Positions 1 to 8,082 of a DNA stretch of 64,000 nt are shown piece by piece (within the stretch, counting starts at the first letter, position 1; each line of letters opens with the position of its first letter). Source of the DNA: Bacteroides sp. 51 (GTDB taxonomy: Bacteria > Bacteroidota > Bacteroidia > Bacteroidales > Bacteroidaceae); the NCBI RefSeq assembly GCF_010500965.1, contig NZ_QVMI01000012.1, forward strand, positions 50,061 through 114,060, read 5' to 3'. The notes beneath the pieces are model-generated. The model had not been told where the DNA came from and did not search any database. It was given only the letters and a program-made list of their open reading frames with translations. Made by a program: the position numbers and the translations under genes.

Positions 1-954
1 TATTGGGATACGAATGGCCAGCGGCATGAAATACGTGAGTGGTCGCCACTGCACGAGGCCCAAGAAGTTGTTTCGTACCTGAAAAATGAACGGGGACAAC
101 GGGATAGTAGTAAGCCATTCTTCGTTATGGTGAGCATGAATCCGCCGCATAGCCCCTATCAATCGCTGGACGACTGCATGGAGGAGGATTATAGTCTTTA
201 TAAAGATATTCCATTGAGCGATTTGCTGGTACGTCCGAACGCCAATGCAGCAATGGATAAAGCAAAATCTACCCCGTATTATTATGCATCCGTAACCGGG
301 GTAGACCGTGCTTTCGGCATGATATTGGCGTCTCTGAAAGAACTGGGATTAGATAAAAATACGATTGTGGTTTTCACCTCCGATCATGGCGAAACCATGT
401 GCAGCCAGTCTATTGATGATGCTAAGAACTCTCCTTATGCCGAGGCTATGAATGTGCCATTCCTGATACGTTATCCCGAACACATTTCTCCGGGGGTGGA
501 CCACTTGCTTCTTTCTACTCCCGATATCATGCCTACATTACTTGGGTTGAGTGGATTGGAAGAGAAGATACCGATAGAGGTACAAGGAGAGAACTTTGCG
601 CCTCTGTTTCTGGGGAAGGATACTTCGGTTAAATACCCCACAGGAGTGCTTTATTTTCAGAATCTGGATGGCGAAAAGGATGCTGATGGATTGGTGCAAA
701 ACTACTTCCCTTCCTCGCGAGGCATAAAGACCGCCCGGTATACATTGGCTCTTTACATAGATAGGGAAAGGCATCAGTTAATAAAAACATTGATGTTCGA
801 TGACGAGAATGATCCTTATCAACTGAATAACCTTTCACCAAAGGAACATGCTGAGGTTTTTACTTCGCTCTGTAAAGAGATGGGAGCCAAACTGAAAGAG
901 GTAGGTGATCCGTGGTACGAAAGCAGGATTCTGGATCATCTCTTGGAATATTAG
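1..954 (+). CDS. Sulfatase, C-terminal part (5' truncated by window)
   Basis: The reading frame is open from base 1 and ends at a TAA at 952-954, giving the last 317 residues of an arylsulfatase-type hydrolase (alkaline phosphatase superfamily). The segment TSDHGETM is the conserved metal-binding Asp-His region of sulfatases, and it is followed by the family-typical stretch about the 'dispensed' target protein chain (VPFLIRYP, DIMPTLLGL). The N-terminal part, with the formylglycine-forming C/S-x-P-x-R motif and any signal peptide, lies outside the window. Sulfatases in Bacteroides usually act in the periplasm on host or algal sulfated glycans. The gene converges on two - strand lipoprotein genes, so it belongs to a separate transcript running in from the left. 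Family assignment is confident; substrate cannot be told. Confidence 0.9.
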   Translation, partial: YWDTNGQRHEIREWSPLHEAQEVVSYLKNERGQRDSSKPFFVMVSMNPPHSPYQSLDDCMEEDYSLYKDIPLSDLLVRPNANAAMDKAKSTPYYYASVTGVDRAFGMILASLKELGLDKNTIVVFTSDHGETMCSQSIDDAKNSPYAEAMNVPFLIRYPEHISPGVDHLLLSTPDIMPTLLGLSGLEEKIPIEVQGENFAPLFLGKDTSVKYPTGVLYFQNLDGEKDADGLVQNYFPSSRGIKTARYTLALYIDRERHQLIKTLMFDDENDPYQLNNLSPKEHAEVFTSLCKEMGAKLKEVGDPWYESRILDHLLEY

Positions 955-1031
955 TTTATAGTTGCTCCCTTTTAAACCATTTTACGGCTATGTTACAGGT
1001 TCTTCTATTTTGAGACAGTCTTGCAATGTCC

Positions 1032-2669
1032 TTACTTCTTCCCAATAATGGCTGCAATCTGACTCTCATTTAATGCTTTGTCATAAACAACAAAGTCATC
1101 GAACATAAACCCTGGATCGGGATCGCCGTAATTAAAGGCTTGGTTTCCACCTAATGCGATATACTTCAGTTCCGCACCCGCGTTGAACAGTCCGTCCAAG
1201 ACTTGTCCATCGGTGGAACCATCGATGACCCATTTGTTTTTAAGTGCACCATCAAAGTAAACGCATGCGGTAGTTGCTGTCATTGTTACCATGTAGTAGT
1301 GCCATTCGCCGTCGGCCAGCCAATCGGTAGCATTATGATACAGCGTGTTGACCCCTGCTACATTGTCCGCATCGTTAAAGTCGCAATATCCGGCACAATT
1401 TATCTGCATCACTCCCCGGTACTGTAGTGCGAACATGGGCCATGTGTTTGCTCCATCCATAGGTGCGGCACCATGTGCTGTAAACAATGGACTCCATGCG
1501 TATGTTGAAGATTCTCCTGCGTTTTTTGCGTTTACCCATACACCGATAGACATTTCTTGTGTAACGGCTGAGTGTGAAAGGATATCTTCCGGAAGGAGTA
1601 GGTAGTTGGTCCGCATGCCTCCGGTTGCATTCTGGAATACATTTCCAAATTCGCTGTCTGTTACGAAGCTGCCTCCGCCTACAATGGTTAACCCTTCGTT
1701 GCTGTCGAAGGAATTGAAGTATACAGCTTCGGGTAGTTTGGCGCTTTCTTCGGAACCGGGTATCTTCTCTGCTGATCCTGAGCCTGTTTCCTCTTCCCAG
1801 GGTGATACTGAACCGTTGTCTATGGATACCAGTTCTGCTACGACACGACTGTTGTTGATGGTAACTGTAAACGTGTAGAAGGTGTTGGGGGCTAAAGATG
1901 TTATTGAAGCATCATTCTCCATTATTATCCACTCGTATTTAGCCCCATCGATACTGAATACTACTTTGTTTGCGTTGTTAAGTACGGTGGGAATCAGGAT
2001 AGCCTCGTAAACATTTGCTTCTTTATTATAGGGGATAATTGTACTGATGTCGCTTTTATCTTCTATTGCTCCGGTTTTTATGTTGAAAGAAGCTGTGTTT
2101 GTAGCATGTATGGTTACAGAAGACACTTCGGAAAGTCCATCTTCCAGAACCACACTTATCTTTACTTTACTCAACTGATGAGTGAAACTTAGGGATACAT
2201 TCGTTGCATTCGTTTCATTATGATTGCGGCTGACGGCATAAAGCAAATCGTTTTTAGTGAAGCCTGTAGCTTGATTGGCAATGCTGATGGGGTAAATAAA
2301 GCTTTCGGCGTTTTCCTTATATGGGTAATACGCAATGAAATCGACTGTGCTTCCTCCATCGGGATAGCTGATTGCTGCATCGCTGTTGGCTGGGGCGAAG
2401 GGGGTGCTTTGCGCGGTGTTTTGTGCTGTATAAGCAATGTTTCTTGCACCATTTACCACAACGCTGCTGTTGTTCTCTGTCATAAATACGCCGATGACAT
2501 CACCTGCGCTCCATTTGTCGCCCTCTTCGTTGACACGTGTTTCGTATCGGTTTACTCCCGAAAAGAAGTGTACGTCTCTTGATTGATTTTCTTCGTTGTG
2601 GTCGTTGCTACATGCGCTGAGGCATATTGCCCATGCGGTCAGCCATCCTATCATTTTTTTCGTTTTCAT
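1032..2669 (-). CDS. Fimbrillin-like lipoprotein with C-terminal LamG-like domain
   Basis: 545 residues. The N-terminus is a lipoprotein signal with lipobox ending LSACSND. Residues about 30-290 match the fimbrillin/Mfa-like domain of Bacteroidales: GDKWSAGDVIGVFM near the start, a YYPY motif, then SFTHQLSKVKI, the typical 'H-x-L-(A/S)-K' strand. Residues about 320-545 look like a LamG/concanavalin-type jelly roll (WHYYMVTMTATTACVYFDG, then GDPDPGFMFDDFVVYDKAL), a fold commonly used to bind glycans. It lies 21 bp downstream of the fimbrillin-GH43 gene and shares its N-terminal architecture, so both are likely one transcript from the promoter at about 5150-5233. Probable role: surface-exposed glycan-binding lipoprotein. 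No catalytic residues could be assigned. Confidence 0.8.
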   Translation of the reverse strand: MKTKKMIGWLTAWAICLSACSNDHNEENQSRDVHFFSGVNRYETRVNEEGDKWSAGDVIGVFMTENNSSVVVNGARNIAYTAQNTAQSTPFAPANSDAAISYPDGGSTVDFIAYYPYKENAESFIYPISIANQATGFTKNDLLYAVSRNHNETNATNVSLSFTHQLSKVKISVVLEDGLSEVSSVTIHATNTASFNIKTGAIEDKSDISTIIPYNKEANVYEAILIPTVLNNANKVVFSIDGAKYEWIIMENDASITSLAPNTFYTFTVTINNSRVVAELVSIDNGSVSPWEEETGSGSAEKIPGSEESAKLPEAVYFNSFDSNEGLTIVGGGSFVTDSEFGNVFQNATGGMRTNYLLLPEDILSHSAVTQEMSIGVWVNAKNAGESSTYAWSPLFTAHGAAPMDGANTWPMFALQYRGVMQINCAGYCDFNDADNVAGVNTLYHNATDWLADGEWHYYMVTMTATTACVYFDGALKNKWVIDGSTDGQVLDGLFNAGAELKYIALGGNQAFNYGDPDPGFMFDDFVVYDKALNESQIAAIIGKK

Positions 2670-2690
2670 GTTTTTCCGTATTTAAAGTTA

Positions 2691-5126
2691 TTAATTCTTC
2701 TTCTTACCCCAGTAGGTTTTCGATGTGGTATATCCTGCATACACGATGGTATGTTGGCGCGGTGTGGCTTCCCAGTCTACTTCGCGTTGCAAGTAGAGTT
2801 TTACACCATTGGCTGTGAGGATCTGTTTTTCTTCGTCGTAGCTCCATGTTGCTCCCTTCCATGTGCCGGAAGTGATGGTGTGGTTTTCGCTAAATACCAT
2901 GTCGATGGCCACTTTTTGTTGATTTATGCTGTATCCAAGATCGATATGTTCCCATGTACCGATCAGCTCGTTTTCTGTAATTCTTACCTGGGGTACGGCT
3001 CCGTAGCGTTCGGGCATCACCAACGGCCAACCATCTTCCGTCCAGCGTATGCTGCGGATATGTCCCATCATCAGGGCATTGCTGGCATGAATACCCGAAA
3101 CGTTTTCGGGGAAACGTGCCTGTGAAGTATAAAACCAATTGCCGGCTCCGTCTTCAAATATTGCGCAATGCGAGATGCCTACCCAGCCATCGCCTTCGCT
3201 GAACTTATAAGGGTGGGTGACTACCGGAAGGATGGTTCCTCCTGTGGTTACGTTGGTGCCGTCGATGCCATAATAAGGGCCTGTAATGGAGGTGGAGCGT
3301 GCTACGCGCGTATTGTAGGCAACCGATAAGGCGTCGTAGGCCATAAAGAGATAGTAATAGCCTGTTTCGAGGTTATACACAATCTCGGGACCTTCGGAAG
3401 CTTGCCAGCGACTTCCGCGCGTATATACCATTTGTCCGTAGGCCGAGGGGGTGCTGATGTTCCAGGGCACTCCAGCCTGATCCAACAGCAAACCGGTAGC
3501 GGGGTCGAGTTGAACGGCTGCAATTCCGCTATGCCAGGAGCCATAGATCATCCAATCTTCGTTCTCGGGGGTGGTAATAACCGTTGGGTCTATTGCGTTG
3601 TATTTAAAATAGGCATCCCAATTGTTTAAACTGGAGCGGGTCCAGTTGTTCATTTCTTTATCGGAAGAGGAGCAGATGACCATACCTTTGTCTTCCCAAT
3701 TGTTTGTAGCAGGATTGTCGGTTTCCATTAACCCGATAAAGGCGCGCTCTGTCCAGGAGTTATCGAAATTGGTGGCGTTGTTGAACGCACCTGTTTTTAT
3801 GTAATTGTCGATTACAATCGAGTAATACATGCGATACTTTCCGTTGGCAGCTTTACGAACGACTGGCGCCCAACATCCGTAGGTTGGGTTTTCTATTGCC
3901 GGTAAACCTTGTTGAGTACGAATCTCGTTAAGCTTTTCTTTTACCCATGTGGGTACTTCGCCCATGGTGGCTCCCATGTAATCCCAGTTTATCAGGTCTT
4001 TCGAACGACGGGCATGAAAATGTCCGTGTCCATCGTGCGCATTGCCGTATGAGGCGTCTGTTTGGTACATATAATAATACCCATCGTCGGCTTTGATTAC
4101 TGTAGGGTCGTGTACGTTGGCCAGGTTCCAGTTGTAGCGCTTATTCCAGGCGGCTATGCCCGAATAGTTATCCTTATATTCAGGGGCTTTGTAGTTGGCC
4201 AGTTGCGCATCTTCTGAATTTGCTTCTCCGTTGGCCTTTTTCTCCGTTGCCCAGGGAGATACTGATCCGTCTTCAATCTCGATCAGTGTTGCTGTGACCT
4301 GCTCGTCTATGGTAATTTGGAAGGTGTAGGATTTGCCTTTTTCGAGGGCTGCGATGTTTTCTTTGTTTTCTGTGATTATCCATTTATAGGTGCTGCCGTC
4401 CACTACAAATTCTACCCAATGGCTTGTGTTGAGTGAGAGGGGCATTATAATGGCTTCGGATGTTGCCGTTTCCGAGTTGTAGTAGGGGGTAATGGCGCTT
4501 ATATCGCCTTTGTCGATGAGATTTGCCGTTTCCAGGTTGAATTGTGCGGTGGTATGCATTCCGTGGATGGCGACGGAAGTGATAGAGGTTAATCCACTGT
4601 TGAGCACGATCTTTATTTTTAATTTACTTAATTGATGTGTAAAGGGGAGGGTGACGTTGCTTATGTTTTCGTACGTATGTGTCTTGCTTTCTGCGTAAAG
4701 TAAATCGTGCCTGGTTGGATCGCTTGCCTGATTGGCGAGGTTGACCGGGTAGTCATTATTTTGTATGGAAGGGGTGTAGGGGTAGTAGGCTTTGAAGTCT
4801 ACAACGCCATATTCTTCATCATAATATATACTGTTGTTTTGGGGTGTAAAAAGGGTGGGGGATTCACTCTTTTGAGATACATAGGGTATGTTTGATGCTC
4901 CCTGACAGATCTCAAAGCGTTCGCTTTTGGTCATAAAGATACCGATCTCGTCGCCTGCGTTCCAACTGTCTCCCTGTTGATTGATACGGGTTTGGTATTG
5001 ATTTACTCCCGAAACGAATGTCACGGTCTGACTTCTCTCTTCGCCGTGATCGGTTTCTGCACATGCTACAGTACAGCAGGCTATAACAACGCAATAGTAC
5101 AGTTTCTTTAGGTGTTTGTTTTTCAT
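2691..5126 (-). CDS. Fimbrillin-like domain fused to GH43 glycosidase lipoprotein
   Basis: 811 residues from the ATG at 5126. A frame-open ATG at 5159 exists, but it lies upstream of the predicted transcription start, and only the 5126 start puts a lipoprotein signal (Cys23 in TVACAE) at the N-terminus. Residues about 30-300 form a fimbrillin/Mfa-like domain paralogous to that of the downstream gene. Residues about 335-700 are a five-bladed GH43 propeller: Asp340 in VHDPTVI (base), Asp513 in AIDPTVI (pKa modulator) and Glu578 in SEGPEIV (acid) are all present. The last 95 residues resemble the small beta-barrel found at the C-terminus of arabinanase-type GH43 proteins. Likely an arabinan-directed endo- or exo-enzyme displayed at the surface. 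The activity is inferred from the domain order; the fimbrillin fusion is the unusual part. Confidence 0.85.
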   Translation of the reverse strand: MKNKHLKKLYYCVVIACCTVACAETDHGEERSQTVTFVSGVNQYQTRINQQGDSWNAGDEIGIFMTKSERFEICQGASNIPYVSQKSESPTLFTPQNNSIYYDEEYGVVDFKAYYPYTPSIQNNDYPVNLANQASDPTRHDLLYAESKTHTYENISNVTLPFTHQLSKLKIKIVLNSGLTSITSVAIHGMHTTAQFNLETANLIDKGDISAITPYYNSETATSEAIIMPLSLNTSHWVEFVVDGSTYKWIITENKENIAALEKGKSYTFQITIDEQVTATLIEIEDGSVSPWATEKKANGEANSEDAQLANYKAPEYKDNYSGIAAWNKRYNWNLANVHDPTVIKADDGYYYMYQTDASYGNAHDGHGHFHARRSKDLINWDYMGATMGEVPTWVKEKLNEIRTQQGLPAIENPTYGCWAPVVRKAANGKYRMYYSIVIDNYIKTGAFNNATNFDNSWTERAFIGLMETDNPATNNWEDKGMVICSSSDKEMNNWTRSSLNNWDAYFKYNAIDPTVITTPENEDWMIYGSWHSGIAAVQLDPATGLLLDQAGVPWNISTPSAYGQMVYTRGSRWQASEGPEIVYNLETGYYYLFMAYDALSVAYNTRVARSTSITGPYYGIDGTNVTTGGTILPVVTHPYKFSEGDGWVGISHCAIFEDGAGNWFYTSQARFPENVSGIHASNALMMGHIRSIRWTEDGWPLVMPERYGAVPQVRITENELIGTWEHIDLGYSINQQKVAIDMVFSENHTITSGTWKGATWSYDEEKQILTANGVKLYLQREVDWEATPRQHTIVYAGYTTSKTYWGKKKN

Positions 5127-5156
5127 TTTGATTGACTGTATTAGTTTTAATAGCAG

Positions 5157-5164
5157 CAAAGATA
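5157..5164 (-). promoter_or_regulatory. -7 box for the fimbrillin/GH43 operon
   Basis: On the - strand this reads TATCTTTG, an exact match to the Bacteroides -7 consensus TAnnTTTG. It lies about 30 bp upstream of the ATG at 5126, leaving a leader of about 25 nt. No -33 TTTG is found at the expected 19-21 bp; instead a GGTGGAT repeat array begins there, which suggests an activator-dependent promoter. Confidence 0.65.
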
Positions 5165-5184
5165 GATGCCGTCTGCTGGAACAG

Positions 5185-5233
5185 GGTGGATATTTGTCTT
5201 TTTGAGGTGGATGTTTGCTCTTTTAAGGTGGAT
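5185..5233 (-). promoter_or_regulatory. Three direct repeats at 21-bp spacing (candidate activator site)
   Basis: GGTGGAT (ATCCACC on the coding strand) occurs at 5185, 5206 and 5227, exactly 21 bp apart, which is two helical turns. The two upstream units are similar over the full 21 bp: on the - strand, ATCCACCT is followed by an A-rich stretch and then (G/A)CAAA(C/T). The array abuts the position where a -33 element would sit for the -7 box at 5157-5164. This geometry fits a dimeric or oligomeric activator such as an AraC-type output domain. No binding protein is identified here. Confidence 0.6.
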
Positions 5234-5401
5234 GAAAAGGGTGTGTGTGCAGGTGCACTCTATACATGCGTTTTTATGATGGAAATATATCACAAGTCAC
5301 ACGGAGTGATATAACTGTTTGTTTCTCAGTGGGGATTGGTTTGTTTTTCTAGTTTGAAAGTCACATGTTAATATCACAAGTGTCACTGGTTGAATTGCGT
5401 C

Positions 5402-5460
5402 AGGAGTAATGAGAAATAGCCTTAGGAGTAATGAGAAATAACCTCATGGGTGATGAGGTA
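5402..5460. repeat. 22-bp tandem repeat, two copies plus a degenerate third
   Basis: AGGAGTAATGAGAAATA occurs at 5402-5418 and again at 5424-5440, a 22-bp period. A weaker third unit (TGGGTGATGAGG) follows at about 5447. The third unit also forms a small inverted repeat, CCTCAT/ATGAGG. The rest of the gene-free stretch 5234-5577 shows no coding signal. Confidence 0.6.
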
Positions 5461-5537
5461 CTTTCTCAGTGTGAATGAGAAACTTTCTCAGAAGCAGAAC
5501 TCCATTGCCCCAGTTCTTTCGGACTGCCTGGAAAAGA

Positions 5538-5573
5538 AAAAACCTCGATAATCTTTTGATTATCAAGGTTTTT
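5538..5573. terminator. Bidirectional stem-loop terminator
   Basis: Left arm 5538-5553 and right arm 5558-5573 pair over 16 bp with one mismatch and a TTTT loop. The arms begin with A5 and end with T5, so the hairpin has a U-tract in both directions. It sits directly at the left edge of repeat copy R1. Confidence 0.7.
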
Positions 5574-5810
5574 CTTGTGATCCGCCTGGAATATGAACCA
5601 TGCGTATAATCGGCTTATTTCTAATACATTACAAATTGTCAATAAACTTTGGACACCAAATGGCCACAAAACTCATTTTGTTATAGATGTCTCTCAGAAT
5701 AGAGAATATTACTTCTCTTCTTTTCTTTTCAGGTTCGAAAATACAACTTTTTGGCCTAATAACCAAATGTTCTGTAAATTAATGATTTATCTTTTTTCTG
5801 TGGTCCAAGC

Positions 5811-5861
5811 CCAGTGCAGAGTGCGAGCCCTTTATATATAAAGGCTTGCACTCTGCACTGG
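5811..5861. repeat. 51-bp near-palindrome, copy 1
   Basis: The sequence starts CCAGTGCAGAGTGCGAGCC and ends in its complement. The arms pair throughout apart from one G-T wobble and one unpaired C, around a self-complementary TTTATATATAAA centre. Two further copies are at 7056-7106 and 12657-12707, with the same wobble and the same extra C. Confidence 0.9.
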
Positions 5862-5894
5862 TGGTCCAAGTAAACTGTCTATGACTACATGAGA

Positions 5895-6177
5895 TTATAT
5901 TTCTATAATCTTGTCGCGTTGGAAAGACAGGTGTTCATTGTTGAATATATACCCCAACTGATTTGAAACACAAAGAGTATTGCCAATCTGTTTGTCAACA
6001 TTATAATGTGAGTCCATATATCCAATACTGAATATTGCTATCTTCGATGTAATCAGCTAATTCTACTGTAAGAACACCATTGGCATGGCTATTGGCATCT
6101 ACATAAATACCCTTCAATTCAGACTTGTCTAAAAGCCTAAAAGGCATTTCTTTTCCTGCTATGATAATTTTATCCAT
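5895..6177 (-). pseudogene. Metallophosphoesterase remnant, copy 1
   Basis: Reading from the ATG at 6177, the frame gives MDKIIIAGKEMPF, then about 30 residues that fit the C-terminal half of calcineurin-like phosphoesterases, up to YWIYG. A one-base deletion then turns the expected metal-binding GHSH motif into GLTL and a stop. In the next frame the family's C-terminal pattern follows (a serine/asparagine-Q-L-G-Y segment, then QRD..IEI) before a stop at 5895. The catalytic N-terminal half is missing. This is a dead fragment. Confidence 0.7.
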
Positions 6178-6484
6178 GTATTTTCAATTGCTATGCTCTG
6201 TTTTCAGTTGCAGTGAAAACGATGCAAACATACTGGAAATAAAAGAAAATCATTCAGTGCAAATGATTGTTTTGTTTTTCTATCACATATTTACTCCACT
6301 TAGCAAAGCCTCTGAAAGTACATTGGACATTCCTAGTCAGAGTTGGACAGAATTTTAGAGGTGGTATGTTTTCGTTCTTATTCTTGAGGTTGGCAATTCT
6401 GGCAATATTGGCAATTTCGAGTGATTGATAAGGATTCGTAAATTTGTTGAATTAAGCAATTGAAATAAAAAAAGGAAAGTATAT

Positions 6485-7019
6485 ATGAGTGCAGATATAA
6501 TAAAGGAATCTGAATTTAGACAATGGTTGATTGATTTGAAGGGAAGAATTCGACAAAGTCAATTAAGAGCAGCCGTTAAGGTTAATTCCGAATTACTACA
6601 ATTATATTGGGATTTAGGACAGGACATAGTTGTTCGCCAAATAGATGCAGTATGGGGAAGTGGATTTTATTCTCGTTTAAGTAAAGAATTAAAGAGAGAA
6701 TTCCCTGATACGCAAGGGTTCTCAGTTACTAGTCTAATCTAAATTACTGTAAACGATTTTATCAATTTTATGCAAATAGTAAGCAGTATAGCCAACAAAT
6801 ATCTGAAGAATCCCACCCTCAAGCTGGGGGTGAAATTCAAACAACTCATAATATGGGTGATATAATTTACCCCCAAGTTGAGGGTGAATTTCAAGACAAC
6901 CCATTATTCTCAATTCCCTGGTGACATCAGAAGTATCTTATTGATAAATGCAAGTCTGTACATGAGGCACTATTCTATGTACAAAAAAACGATCAAAAAT
7001 GGTTGGAGTAGAGCTATGC
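6485..7019 (+). pseudogene. Broken DUF1016 (YhcG-type PDDEXK nuclease) gene
   Basis: The ATG at 6485 opens 85 residues that match the DUF1016 N-terminal domain: FRQWLIDLKGRIRQSQLRAA, LYWDLGQDIV and SRLSKELKREFPD. The frame breaks at about 6740. The next frame continues with the family pattern YCKRFYQFY, then hits a stop at 6931-6933 where the family has IPWGHH. A further shift in an A7 run near 6980 leads to NGWSRAML, also a family segment. It ends exactly where repeat R2 begins (7021), so the C-terminal nuclease domain is lost. A 54-bp imperfect duplication (PQAGGE.../PQVEGE...) lies inside. Several independent lesions make this a clear pseudogene. Confidence 0.85.
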
Positions 7020-7020
7020 T

Positions 7021-7342
7021 AAATTAATGATTTATCTTTTTTCTGTAGTCCAAGCCCAGTGAAGAGTGCGAGCCCTTTATATATAAAGGCTTGCACTCTG
7101 CACTGGTAATTCAAGTAAACTGTCTATGACTACATGGGATTATATTTCTATAACCTTGTCGCGTTGGAGAGACAGGTGTTCATCATTGAACACATAGGCC
7201 AACTGATTTGAAATACAATGAGTATTACCAATCAGTTTTTCAATATTGCAATGTGAGTGCCCATATGTCCAATACTGAATATTACTATTTGCGATGTGAT
7301 CAGATAATTCTACCGTAAAAGCACCAATGGCGTGACTGTCTT
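7021..7342. repeat. Repeat R2: partial copy with palindrome
   Basis: The segment from AAATTAATGATTTATC onward matches R1 from about 5776. It includes the 51-bp palindrome (7056-7106, with one base change in the left arm) and the phosphoesterase remnant. It lacks the left third seen in R1 and R3. It directly truncates the DUF1016 pseudogene on one side and ends about 110 bp from the stop of the caspase-like gene on the other. Confidence 0.75.
7140..7342 (-). pseudogene. Metallophosphoesterase remnant, copy 2
   Basis: About 67 codons on the - strand, open to the stop at 7140-7142. Here the metal-binding motif is intact (YWTYGHSHCN), followed by the typical C-terminal pattern CISNQLAYVFNDEH. 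It therefore identifies copy 1 as the same family. No start codon and no N-terminal catalytic half are present, so it is a fragment. Confidence 0.75.
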
Positions 7343-7452
7343 CAAATTTCGGACATTAATATAAAGCAATTTAATACTTCTTGATGGTTTTCATTAGCCG
7401 AATTTAAATTAATTTCGTTTGATAACGAAGTCAACTTAATTTTGTCAATGCT

Positions 7453-8082
7453 TTAATAATATAAAAGATCAAAATATGTAAGTGTCTTATCTCCTTTCAC
7501 TATTATGGCATCCCTATTCTCTAATAAAGTACTCGCAGCAAACATATTGCTGGCGTACAGCTTGTCTATTGTTTCATTTATGTCTTCTATCATGAGTCGA
7601 TGAGAACTTTCCACATTAATTCCCGTAAGAAAATGAGACAACCCGGATAATGCACATTTCTTAAACTCATCTAAACATGCATAACAAACCCAAGCTTTAT
7701 CGGAATACCCCCAAAAAACTAATGCGTTGTTTTGTAATAATACATCGGCTAAATCAGTTCCGTTATAGCATGAAAAATTATATATAAAAGCATTACTGAA
7801 AAGATAATGATTTGTAGTTAACGTAACTATATTCTCTGTACCACTCAAAACCATAGCTTCTTTAGAACCATGCATAAAGCCAAGAAATATAAATCTTTCC
7901 TGATTGTATTTTACCATGTGAGTACTTAGGTTTGCTACAGTTACATCATCGGAGTTTAATTTAATTACGTTCAATTCTGCTATAGCCTTATCTGGAATAA
8001 ATTCTACATCATCCGCGCATAAACAGAAAAAATTACCTAATGTTTCATCATCATGATCATAAATTATAACTGTGTTTATCAT
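7453..8082 (-). CDS. Caspase/CHAT-like small protein, last gene of defence operon
   Basis: 209 residues, no signal peptide, no membrane segment. Two short segments resemble the catalytic elements of clan CD cysteine peptidases (caspase, CHAT, gingipain-like). One is FIFLGFMHGS, with His71 followed by Gly at the end of a hydrophobic strand. The other is FIYNFSCYNG, with Cys105 after a second hydrophobic strand, followed by LVFWGYSD, like the 'G-A-...-F-x-G' strand after the catalytic Cys in CHAT proteins. The start overlaps the response-regulator stop by 4 bp (ATGA), so the gene is translationally coupled and last in the operon. The expected role is an effector controlled by the upstream phospho-signalling proteins. 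The fold call is from motifs only; it could also be an inactive CHAT-like domain. Confidence 0.55.
   Translation of the reverse strand: MINTVIIYDHDDETLGNFFCLCADDVEFIPDKAIAELNVIKLNSDDVTVANLSTHMVKYNQERFIFLGFMHGSKEAMVLSGTENIVTLTTNHYLFSNAFIYNFSCYNGTDLADVLLQNNALVFWGYSDKAWVCYACLDEFKKCALSGLSHFLTGINVESSHRLMIEDINETIDKLYASNMFAASTLLENRDAIIVKGDKTLTYFDLLYY

Larger units (their letters stand above)
5578..6235. repeat. Repeat R1: full copy of the island-flanking repeat
   Basis: This is the longest of three related segments. Its left third (from TGATCCGCCTGGAAT) matches the segment starting at 12424. Its middle is the near-palindrome 5811-5861. Its right part is a decayed - strand metallophosphoesterase that matches 7133-7342. 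Similarity to R3 resumes around 6160-6235 (TTTTCCTGCTATGATAATTT). The arrangement suggests one ancestral locus that was duplicated and split by insertions. Short + strand reading frames within it have no recognisable product. Confidence 0.75.

Noticed and set aside
2583-3125. + strand frame of 180 codons, antisense to the fimbrillin and GH43 genes.
   Set aside because: It overlaps real genes with clear domains and contains no recognisable feature; a shadow frame.
5185-5233. CRISPR-like array.
   Set aside because: Only three short 7-bp repeats with similar, not unique, spacers; better explained as a regulator site.
5578-5610. Possible tRNA 3' end (att site): the complement of the R1/R3 left edge contains a GGTTC...ATTCC stretch and ends like an acceptor stem.
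   Set aside because: T-stem bases do not pair, no D- or anticodon arm is present, and R1 and R3 differ at key bases. Chance resemblance is more likely.
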